The notes under the pieces were generated by a model, which did not search any database, was not told the origin of the DNA, and was given only the letters and a program-made list of their open reading frames with translations. Shown piece after piece: positions 1-6,749 of a stretch of DNA of 32,905 bases (within the stretch, counting starts at the first letter, position 1; each line of letters opens with the position of its first letter). Source of the stretch: JAEYFP01 sp047602645 (lineage in GTDB: Bacteria > Bacillota > Clostridia > Lachnospirales > Lachnospiraceae); contig JASGGU010000041.1 of assembly GCA_047602645.1 (NCBI GenBank), positions 1 through 32,905 of the forward strand, in the 5' to 3' direction. A program made the translations under genes and the position numbers.

Positions 1-1056
1 ATGTACGACAAAGACGGACCGCCTATCACTCAGACTGCCCATCCTGATAATGTTTCCGAGACCTTCGTAATTTCCGTCAAATTTGATCAGCACGCTCCTG
101 CAGCCCGCCATCGCTTCATTTACACGGCTTGTCACAGCAGGTCTGTCCATTATTTTTCCCTCCGATGCCTTTCCCCGCACTCCGTGAACCGCATCATCAA
201 ACGCATACATAAGTGTGCGAACGATATTAACCTCGCCCTTCAAATTTACGCTGTATATCATGCGGAACATTTCTGTTAAAATAGCCTCCGCAAACCGCTC
301 CTTCTGTTCATCTGGCAGTATATTCATAAAGAAGTGAATACGATTTCTCCACATATAGTAATGAATAAAGGTATTTCCGGCATTCCTGCCCCCTGCCTTA
401 TGCCAGATTTTTGATTTTCCGCATACCGCAACCCGATAACCTGCCTGATTGAAGCGCCAGCCCCATTCCATATCATCCCAATAAATAAAATTATCCTCGG
501 GCATCAGTCCCACCTTTTGGATTGCCTCCGTCCGGGCCATCAAGGAGCATGCTGCCACATAATCACAATAATCCACCTCCGGAACACTGTCTCCGTCCGT
601 ATAATTTTTATAGGAATCCTTCTGTTTAAACTCTGTAAAATCGATCGTCCCGCCATAGCCCCAAATATGCTCGGGTTCATCCATAAAATACACCTTAGAG
701 CCCACCATTCCAACCTCGGGATGCTGTTCCAAAAAATAATACAGCTCTTCAACCGCCTTTTTATCGGCAATGATGTCATTATCCATGAGCATGATGTAAG
801 AATGATCATGCTTTAAGGCTTCCCTCATGCCCGTATTAAAGCCGCCCGATCCTCCCAGATTTTCTTTGTTTTCCAGCAGCATAATCCGGTCGCCGAACCG
901 CTCCCTGATGCAGGATACGGATTCATCCGTAGAAGCATTATCTACCACATAAACGGCAAAGTCCTGCATGGAAGAATCCAACACTGACTGAATGCAGGGA
1001 ACGATATAATCCTGTTTATTATAATTACAAATCACGATACCAATTTTTGGACTCAT
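1..1056 (-). CDS. Family 2 glycosyltransferase, partial (3' end beyond window)
   Basis: This reading frame is open for all 352 codons from an ATG at 1056 down to base 1, so the C-terminus lies outside the window. The N-terminus begins MSPKIGIVICNYNKQD, the usual first strand and NYN motif of GT-A family 2 enzymes. An NLGGSGGFNTG motif lies near residue 66, and a DND metal/nucleotide motif sits in IMLMDNDI near residue 92. WDDMEWGWR and a later WHKAGG match the acceptor-side region of rhamnosyl- and galactofuranosyl-type GT2 enzymes. Its start codon overlaps the stop of the upstream epimerase gene (ATGA), so the two are translationally coupled. It probably transfers a sugar to a cytoplasmic glycan intermediate. 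Donor and acceptor cannot be read from the sequence. Confidence 0.88.
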   Translation of the reverse strand, partial: MSPKIGIVICNYNKQDYIVPCIQSVLDSSMQDFAVYVVDNASTDESVSCIRERFGDRIMLLENKENLGGSGGFNTGMREALKHDHSYIMLMDNDIIADKKAVEELYYFLEQHPEVGMVGSKVYFMDEPEHIWGYGGTIDFTEFKQKDSYKNYTDGDSVPEVDYCDYVAACSLMARTEAIQKVGLMPEDNFIYWDDMEWGWRFNQAGYRVAVCGKSKIWHKAGGRNAGNTFIHYYMWRNRIHFFMNILPDEQKERFAEAILTEMFRMIYSVNLKGEVNIVRTLMYAFDDAVHGVRGKASEGKIMDRPAVTSRVNEAMAGCRSVLIKFDGNYEGLGNIIRMGSLSDRRSVFVVH

Positions 1057-2066
1057 TCATCCGCGTCCTTTCTGTTCATCTTTTTCATACCGGCTTTTAA
1101 ATCGTATCGGGGATTCCAGCCGAGCTCGTACAGCTTTTCGGCATTCAGTACTTCTTTCTTCATTTGGGAATATCCGCTCTTTTCGAGCGTATCCGGAAGC
1201 TCCGTTTTAATCCCTACCTGAAAAACGTCTGCCAGTGTCATTGCATATTCCCTGATCGTCGCCACAGACGCGTGATTCGCCACATTATAGGCCTCCCCCG
1301 CATCACCTTCCAAAAGCAGCAAAATCAGGGCATTCACAGCATCCTCGACATAGCAATAGGAGCGCATCTGCATTCCTTCACTTTTCATAATAATATCCTC
1401 ACCTGCCAGTGCATTTCTAAGGAATTGTGCATCAGCTCGCGTATTATCCGAAAGCACCTCTTTTCCGTAAATATAAGACAGTCTCGCAACAACAGCGGGA
1501 ATTTCATATTCCTTATAATACGCTGTGCATAACGTTTCCGCCGCCCTTTTACTCTCTGGATAACAGGCCCTTAAGCGCATGGAATCAACCAAGCCCGCGC
1601 ACTCCTCCCGCCAGCCCTTTTCATCTGGCATTTCTGCCTCTCCATAAATTTCCCCGGAGCTAAGGAATAAAATTTTTTTCACTTCCTGCATAGACTTTTG
1701 TTTTACAGCATGCTCCAACAAATTCATCGTTCCGAGTAAATTTGCTTTCATCGTCTCCACCGGCTGCATGGCAAACACCTTCGGATGTGCATTTCCTGCC
1801 CCATGCACCATATAATCCCATGCCTGCCCGCAAAATATTTCCTCCCGACACACATCCCCCGTCAACAGCAAAAAGGCATTCTGTCCATTATATTCGTCAA
1901 AGCGCTCCAGTGCCTTTTCCCGGTTTCTCACCAGGGCTGTGATGTGCAGGCCGAGCTCCTCGCTCTGATTAATCTCAAGTAATGCCTTAATCAGAGAAAA
2001 TCCAATCAAGCCGGTTGCGCCGGTCACCAATATTCGTTTATTTCGGAAGCCTTCATAAGAAATCAT
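1053..2066 (-). CDS. Extended SDR, NAD-dependent sugar-nucleotide epimerase/dehydratase
   Basis: The product has about 337 residues. It carries a Rossmann GATGLIG motif at residues 16-22, an LSSGEIYG strand, and a YPESK catalytic YxxxK with Tyr169 and Lys173. These are the hallmarks of extended short-chain dehydrogenases of the GalE/RmlB type that act on nucleotide sugars. The chosen ATG at 2066 overlaps the upstream stop (ATGA), the junction style also used by both neighbours. A GTG three codons upstream (2075) is the alternative start. It lies between an IspD/TarI-type cytidylyltransferase and a GT2, so it probably modifies a nucleotide-activated sugar or polyol for the same glycan. Whether it is an epimerase, dehydratase or reductase cannot be decided. 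It is not the MDR-type TarJ normally paired with TarI. Confidence 0.85.
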   Translation of the reverse strand: MISYEGFRNKRILVTGATGLIGFSLIKALLEINQSEELGLHITALVRNREKALERFDEYNGQNAFLLLTGDVCREEIFCGQAWDYMVHGAGNAHPKVFAMQPVETMKANLLGTMNLLEHAVKQKSMQEVKKILFLSSGEIYGEAEMPDEKGWREECAGLVDSMRLRACYPESKRAAETLCTAYYKEYEIPAVVARLSYIYGKEVLSDNTRADAQFLRNALAGEDIIMKSEGMQMRSYCYVEDAVNALILLLLEGDAGEAYNVANHASVATIREYAMTLADVFQVGIKTELPDTLEKSGYSQMKKEVLNAEKLYELGWNPRYDLKAGMKKMNRKDADE

Positions 2067-2773
2067 TTCATCCACTCATCCTTTTTTGAATGCAGCAATG
2101 CTTTAAATATTTCAATATCATCCGTCGTCGTCAGCTTCAGGTTTTTTTCGGAGCCTGTAGAAAAATATATTTTTTCGCCCAGTTCAATCATCAGCGTACA
2201 GGTTGCTATGGAATTCGTGATATTCCGCCTTTCTGCTTCTTCGTGAGCCCATATCAGCTTTTTTAAATAAAATGCTTGCGGCGTCTGCGTTCTTGCCAGT
2301 TCGCCGCGAGGAATTTCCTTCACAGAGCTTTCGTTGTCTTTTGTTTGAAGCATTGCCTCGGCACAGGGAATCACCGTAACTGCCGAACCGTAACGCATGC
2401 AGCAGCTGATGTTATCCGAAATAATTTCCTGTGATACGAGCGGCCTGATCGCATCATGAATCAGCACCATATCCTCTCTGTCGCACAGCTCTCTTAAGCC
2501 CATGATTCCATTCCGCAAAGATTCCTGTCCGTTTTCGCCTCCCGGAAAGATCCACTGCAGCTTTGTAATATTAAACTGCTTTGCATAGGCCCGCAGGATT
2601 TCTCCCCAGCCATCTAAACATACGACAGCTATCGCATCAATATTCGGATGCTTCTGAAATGCTTCCAGTGTATATACAATAACCGGCCTGTCGTTAACAT
2701 TAATAAACTGCTTTGGAATATCCTGACGCATCCGCTGCCCGCTTCCACCTGCTATCAGCATCGCAATATTCAT
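2063..2773 (-). CDS. IspD/TarI-family cytidylyltransferase
   Basis: This 236-residue protein is close to the family length. It shows the nucleotide-binding signature GGSGQRM (9-15) with Lys21 in PKQF, then HDAIRP (106-111), RTQTPQAF (161-168) and NLKLTTTDD near residue 211. IspD makes CDP-methylerythritol for isoprenoids, while TarI-type relatives make CDP-ribitol or similar CDP-polyols for wall polymers. The setting, directly after a CDP-glycerol-type transferase gene and before a sugar-nucleotide SDR, favours a surface-polymer role over isoprenoid synthesis. The ATG at 2773 overlaps the upstream stop (ATGA), with AAGGGGG about 7 bases upstream. Automatic annotation would probably call it IspD. 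Confidence 0.85.
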   Translation of the reverse strand: MNIAMLIAGGSGQRMRQDIPKQFINVNDRPVIVYTLEAFQKHPNIDAIAVVCLDGWGEILRAYAKQFNITKLQWIFPGGENGQESLRNGIMGLRELCDREDMVLIHDAIRPLVSQEIISDNISCCMRYGSAVTVIPCAEAMLQTKDNESSVKEIPRGELARTQTPQAFYLKKLIWAHEEAERRNITNSIATCTLMIELGEKIYFSTGSEKNLKLTTTDDIEIFKALLHSKKDEWMK

Positions 2774-4017
2774 CCTGCAACCCCCTTATTATTACTTATG
2801 TCTCCTATTTTTTGAAACAGCCGCTGAGACGACCTTCCATCTGTATGGGCAAACATGCGCCGCCTTGAAATATGGCGTCTTACACGACAGCGGTCCTCCA
2901 TTAAAATACTTTGAATGCCCCGTATCAGCTCCTCCATCGTAACTGCCTTCAGTTCCGGCATATATTCATCCTGTTCAATATAGCATTCTCTTGTATCTGC
3001 ACAATATTCCTGCCGGTCATACTGAAAAGCGATAACCGGCCTGTCCAACAGCATGTAATCTGTATAGACAGACGAATAATCAGTAATCAGCAGATCCACC
3101 ATCTTTAAAAATGAATACACATCAATTTCCGCATCCGCATGGATGATATTGGAGCAGCATATTTTCCTGAATTCCTGATCCAGCTTTGACTTCGGATGCA
3201 TTTTTGTGATAAAAATCAACTGCTCATTTTTGAGAAACTGATTAAATACATCCATCTCCATCACATCAAAGAACTTTTTCTCGGAATCTCGAAAGGTCGG
3301 AATATAGGCAAGAACCCGATATCCCTTTTTTCTCCAATATTCAATTCCATCATAAAACTCTCTCTCCTGTTTCGTCAATAAATTTTGAATACAGCTCTCC
3401 TCATGGGAAAACAACATATCATTTCTCGGATATCCCTCCATAATAATATGGCTTTTGTCTGTCTGAAACGCCGATACAAAAATGTCACACATAGCCGGTG
3501 AGGTTGCAAGCGTATAGTGATTCGGTTTTTCATCGGAAAGCACCCGCGGGAACGCCTTCCACCTTTCCCATGCGTTTTTCGGATGGCGTACCTTGTCAAA
3601 CAGGTTATCATGATTAGTCCGCTTATTGCCGGACCCATGCCACAAATTAATTTTGACCGCACCTCCGGACTGCCAAAAATTAATATCCTTGGAATAGTTA
3701 TCAAAAATATAGATACCGGCTCTCAACGCATAAAAAATTCCGTGCATGGAATGGTAGTAATATGCCTCATAACCATTTTTCCGAAGAAACTCCACAATGT
3801 CCTGATTGTGAGAAATCCAAATTGCCCGGATCTGCGGACAGTTCTGCCTTACATATAAATAAAAATACCTCGGATTATCCGCAAACCGTCTTCCGAATGT
3901 ACTTCCGAACAGCCAGAGGCTCTTATCACGAGGCACCAAAAAAGAGAATCCATATACCGGCAGTAGCAAAAGCTGTGACCAATATTTGATTCCCTCTTCT
4001 ATCTTTTTTATATTCAT
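2770..4017 (-). CDS. CDP-glycerol glycerophosphotransferase family protein (TagB/TagF-like)
   Basis: The product has 415 residues. Its features are those of the TagB/TagF/TarL catalytic domain: NLWHGSG near 124-130 (catalytic-type His127), KMHPKSK in the second half, and TDYSSVYTDYM followed by DRPVIAFQYD. The family transfers glycerol-phosphate or ribitol-phosphate from a CDP donor to lipid-linked acceptors at the inner membrane face. There is no signal peptide. A hydrophobic stretch at about 15-28 (LLLLPVYGFSFLV) may help membrane association. The downstream cytidylyltransferase overlaps it by 4 bases, so donor synthesis and transfer appear to be co-translated. The ribosome binding site is poor, and the upstream 4018-4127 interval shows no clear promoter. 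Confidence 0.87.
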   Translation of the reverse strand: MNIKKIEEGIKYWSQLLLLPVYGFSFLVPRDKSLWLFGSTFGRRFADNPRYFYLYVRQNCPQIRAIWISHNQDIVEFLRKNGYEAYYYHSMHGIFYALRAGIYIFDNYSKDINFWQSGGAVKINLWHGSGNKRTNHDNLFDKVRHPKNAWERWKAFPRVLSDEKPNHYTLATSPAMCDIFVSAFQTDKSHIIMEGYPRNDMLFSHEESCIQNLLTKQEREFYDGIEYWRKKGYRVLAYIPTFRDSEKKFFDVMEMDVFNQFLKNEQLIFITKMHPKSKLDQEFRKICCSNIIHADAEIDVYSFLKMVDLLITDYSSVYTDYMLLDRPVIAFQYDRQEYCADTRECYIEQDEYMPELKAVTMEELIRGIQSILMEDRCRVRRHISRRRMFAHTDGRSSQRLFQKIGDISNNKGVAG

Positions 4018-4127
4018 TTCCGATTACCGCCCGATTCCATTCGATTTCGTCAACCTGTTATGAAGTATATCGACGTCCTATGACAAATCCTTAAGCTGTC
4101 TTTTGTATTATTTTATAAATCTACCTG

Positions 4128-4229
4128 TTAATTTACTAAAACCAGCTTATCCATGCGCTCTTCAATGATGTCTACTTTATCAAAAATTTTTAGTACGGTA
4201 GATAATATCAACTGTAATGTTTGATCCAT
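4128..4229 (-). CDS. Small 33-residue ORF related to the adjacent coiled-coil protein
   Basis: ATG at 4229 opens a 33-codon frame ending TAA, starting MDQTLQLILSTVLKIFDKVD and containing EERMDKL. The heptad-like spacing of Leu/Ile and the ERMDKL string resemble the IVERLDKLD repeat of the coiled-coil gene just upstream (4272-4910). It could be a small helical peptide or the surviving front of a truncated sister gene. Only a weak GAGA-like ribosome binding site is seen about 6 bases before the ATG. The gene sits in the 254-base interval between the coiled-coil gene and the TagB-like gene. The rest of that interval (4018-4127 and 4230-4271) shows nothing I can name. Confidence 0.35.
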   Translation of the reverse strand: MDQTLQLILSTVLKIFDKVDIIEERMDKLVLVN

Positions 4230-4271
4230 ATTGTTCTCGTTGTTTTATGCAAATTACCGACCCTCTCAAAA

Positions 4272-4910
4272 CTAAGCATCATTTGAAACGAATCCTGCTC
4301 TTCGGTTCAGATCTTCTATTTCATTCCCATGTCTGTTAACCACGGTTTCAACGGCACTCAAACGCACTGATATTTTAGGAATATCCCGCCCGTCTCCCAG
4401 TTTGGTTTGTATTACATGGAGCGTTCTCTTAATATGGAAAGTACTATCCTGCAATTCGGATACCTTTACCATTGTTTTAGAAAGCTCCCTATCCAGATAG
4501 CCACGCTCGCCCTCAGCCTTTATAAAGTTCAAATTTGTCTCTTCCCTAAACTCTTTCATTTCACTATACATGAAATCACTCTTAAGTTTCAGGTTATTTA
4601 GTCTCTCCACAATTGTATCAATTTCTCTCACTTTTTCATCGACAGTATCCAGCTTGTCCAGTCTTTCTACAATCTTATCAATTTCCTTTACCTTTTCAGC
4701 GATTGTATCCAGCTTGTCCAGTCTCTCTGTAATCGTATCAATTTCCTTTACCTTTTCTACGACTGTATCCAGCTTGTCCAGTCCCTCTGTAATCGTATCG
4801 ATTTCTTCCACCTTTTCAGCGACTGTATCCAGCTTATCCAGTCTTTCTACAATCTTATCGATCTGATCCAGCTTTTGTAGCTTCTGTAATATCTTTTCTT
4901 CACTTCCCAT
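4272..4910 (-). CDS. Coiled-coil protein with tandem 20-residue repeats
   Basis: I place the start at the ATG at 4910 (MGSEEKILQKLQKLDQ), which has AAGGAG about 7 bases upstream, giving 212 residues. The open frame extends further upstream to 5018 but that part has no ribosome binding site. Residues 16-95 are four copies of a 20-residue unit of the form EIDTITERLDKLDTVAEKVK, plus a degenerate fifth, with Ile/Leu/Val every 3-4 positions as in a continuous coiled coil. The remaining 110 residues are also helical (EMKEFREETNLNFIKAEGE, then a VRLSAVETVVNRHGNEIEDLN heptad tail). There is no signal peptide or membrane segment. Similar short repeat coiled-coil proteins are common in Firmicutes, with no assigned function. 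It lies after the neuB terminator and so is probably transcribed separately. Confidence 0.8.
   Translation of the reverse strand: MGSEEKILQKLQKLDQIDKIVERLDKLDTVAEKVEEIDTITEGLDKLDTVVEKVKEIDTITERLDKLDTIAEKVKEIDKIVERLDKLDTVDEKVREIDTIVERLNNLKLKSDFMYSEMKEFREETNLNFIKAEGERGYLDRELSKTMVKVSELQDSTFHIKRTLHVIQTKLGDGRDIPKISVRLSAVETVVNRHGNEIEDLNRRAGFVSNDA
4591..4860 (-). repeat. 60-bp in-frame tandem repeat, about 4.5 copies
   Basis: Four consecutive 60-base units (4621-4680, 4681-4740, 4741-4800, 4801-4860) are near copies of one another, and 4591-4620 matches half a unit. The period of 60 bases equals the 20-residue protein repeat, so copy-number change keeps the frame. The differences are mostly single substitutions, which points to recent expansion by slippage or unequal recombination. 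Confidence 0.92.
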
Positions 4911-5045
4911 ATTTTTTCTCCTTGCTGCTGTGTTAAATGGTAAACGGTAACTGACATACCACCCGATCTGTTTAATCAGAATACTATACCGGCGCATTAC
5001 AAGCAAGTGGAAACACACGTTTTGTGAACTATTATTTTACGCGGC

Positions 5046-5078
5046 GAAAAAGACTCAACAGATGTCATTTGTTGAGTC
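5046..5078 (-). terminator. Rho-independent terminator after the neuB-like gene
   Basis: Read on the minus strand, GACTCAACA and TGTTGAGTC form a perfect 9-bp stem around a 9-base loop, followed directly by TTTTT (5047-5051). It lies 62 bases after the neuB-like stop codon and separates the glycosylation group from the coiled-coil gene. The rest of the 4911-5139 interval holds no other gene. Confidence 0.8.
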
Positions 5079-5139
5079 CCAGCTTTTATCTATATTGCAC
5101 ATATTAATTATTATTTTCCATATGAATAACACCCGCTTT

Positions 5140-6648
5140 TTACCACTTCTTCAAATAAGTTTTCCGCTCTATCGGATCGAGAGCGCTGATTTCCTTGTCC
5201 TTATAGTAAGAGTCACTTTTTATATGCTGTGTGGATACCTCTTCAAAAATCGCCCCGGCCGGGGAAGAAAAAGCATGGTATTCGCCTCTCAGGACAGTCT
5301 GGATATCACCGGGTTTCAAATGCTTTTCCGCACCGTTTTCAAACTGAACATCCAGGTTCCCATAAAGCACCTGAAACGTCTCTTCCTTGATCTGATGCGC
5401 ATGCAGCGGATGTTTTTGACCCGGCAGAACAATAATATATTTCTTACAATATTCCCGGTTAATAATATTGATGATGATCGCGCCGTATTGTCTGAAATGC
5501 GGAATCCCGTAATGATGGGACAACTCCACCTCAAAATCGCCGCCAAGCGCAATCCCTGCCTCATAAAGCATTCCTTTCGCATCATGAATCGCTCCGCGCA
5601 CAATGCCGACACCGGTAAGCTTCGGCTTCTCCTGTATTTCTTCATTCAGCTTATAATCTCTGGAAGCCGTCATTTTCCCGTCTTTAAAATCACCGCTTGT
5701 CAATTGCTTTTCGCCGCACGGCATTGCAAAAAATACATCTGTTCCGGAAAGCACCTCGCCTGCCTTAATATCCCGTTTTGCATAGACGCCGCGCATCAGA
5801 GACCGCAGCGAATCAAGCTCCTCCTGACTGACATATTTTTTGTCCTCCCGCTTAAGACTGCACATGGTCTTTGCCTGCAGTACCGATTCCACCCATTTTT
5901 CTGCCTGCTCCGGATTCATAGAATAGGCGTTCAGAGTAATCGTTTCTGTCGGGAGCCCGACATGCCGTTCCATAACTCTGGCGCCTTTTGCCACGGCCAT
6001 CATCGCCGCAATATGATCCTCCGGCGCCTCATGTCCCGAATATCCAATCGTTACATCACGATAACGCCGGTTCATTTTGTCGATAAAATTCAGCTGCAGA
6101 CTGTCAAGGGGTGCCGGATATTCCGCAACACAATGCAGAAAGGCGAATTCACATCCCTTATGCGTAAAGAAATTATAAATCTTGTCAATATCCTCGATCG
6201 TCTTTCCTCCGGTCGAAATGATCAGCGGCTTGCGCGCCGATGCCGCTTTTGTAAGCAGCGGCCAGTCCAATGAAGAGCAGCTTGCAATCTTGATTATATC
6301 AATCCCCTGATCCATACACCATTCAACGCCGGCTTCATCAAACGGGGTACTCATCGCAATCATCCCTTCAGCACGAATAACACTTACAAGCTCCGTAAAT
6401 TGATCATAGTTTAATCGCGTACTCATAAAACGAGGAATATGCTTGACATCCGTCCTGTCCTTAAAATCAGGATGGATAAATGTATCCAGATCACGGTACT
6501 GCAGCTTTACTGCCGCCTTAATATTATACTTTCTCGCAATTCTGCCCATCGCCTTAATAATATCAATTCCATGCTCCACACTCCCCTGATGACTGTTTGC
6601 CATCTCAAAGATATAGAGATCATCAAAAATGTTCTTTTCTTCTGCCAT
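5140..6648 (-). CDS. neuB: N-acetylneuraminate/pseudaminate/legionaminate synthase (NeuB family) with SAF and C-terminal cupin domain
   Basis: The ATG at 6648 follows AAAGGGGC with about 7 bases spacing, giving 502 residues; an in-frame upstream start at 6681 has no such site. Residues 10-265 are a NeuB barrel: EMANSHQGS, AAVKLQ, AMSTPFDEAGVEW, KIASCSSLDWPL, STGGKT, GYSGHE and a metal-binding-type ERHVGL. Residues 283-340 are an SAF/antifreeze-like domain (SLMRGVYAKRDIKAGEVL, then DVFFAMP). Residues 400-475 form a cupin with HPLHAH (His413, His416, His418), Glu422/423 and His458. NeuB enzymes condense phosphoenolpyruvate with a hexosamine-type aldose to make nonulosonic acids, but usually have about 340-350 residues, so the cupin is an added module. 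Following Maf and GT genes, it probably supplies sugar for flagellin glycosylation. Which nonulosonic acid is made is unknown. Confidence 0.9.
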   Translation of the reverse strand: MAEEKNIFDDLYIFEMANSHQGSVEHGIDIIKAMGRIARKYNIKAAVKLQYRDLDTFIHPDFKDRTDVKHIPRFMSTRLNYDQFTELVSVIRAEGMIAMSTPFDEAGVEWCMDQGIDIIKIASCSSLDWPLLTKAASARKPLIISTGGKTIEDIDKIYNFFTHKGCEFAFLHCVAEYPAPLDSLQLNFIDKMNRRYRDVTIGYSGHEAPEDHIAAMMAVAKGARVMERHVGLPTETITLNAYSMNPEQAEKWVESVLQAKTMCSLKREDKKYVSQEELDSLRSLMRGVYAKRDIKAGEVLSGTDVFFAMPCGEKQLTSGDFKDGKMTASRDYKLNEEIQEKPKLTGVGIVRGAIHDAKGMLYEAGIALGGDFEVELSHHYGIPHFRQYGAIIINIINREYCKKYIIVLPGQKHPLHAHQIKEETFQVLYGNLDVQFENGAEKHLKPGDIQTVLRGEYHAFSSPAGAIFEEVSTQHIKSDSYYKDKEISALDPIERKTYLKKW

Positions 6649-6718
6649 AATGCTGCCCCTTTTTTCTATTTGTATTTTCAAACATCTCTTCCATATCTTA
6701 TATTTGCTGTATATTGTT

Positions 6719-6724
6719 ATTATA
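6719..6724 (-). promoter_or_regulatory. Candidate sigma-A -10 (TATAAT) for the neuB-like gene
   Basis: The 101-base gap between the glycosyltransferase stop and the neuB start contains a perfect TATAAT on the minus strand, about 70 bases before the ATG. No good TTGACA lies 17 bases upstream, so this is only a plausible housekeeping promoter. The gene may also be read through from the upstream glycosyltransferase. Confidence 0.4.
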
Positions 6725-6749
6725 CATCAAGAACTCTCTTATTAACAGC

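Noticed and set aside
4591..4860. Repeat array considered as CRISPR
   Set aside because: The units are contiguous with no spacers and encode a coiled coil in frame.
5041..5139. Plus-strand reading of the 5052-5078 hairpin as a terminator for a rightward gene
   Set aside because: There is no plus-strand gene to the left and the T-run lies on the minus-strand side.
5062..6273. 403-residue open frame on the plus strand
   Set aside because: It lies antisense to the NeuB gene, whose conserved motifs run through the whole stretch, and it has no recognisable domain or ribosome binding site.
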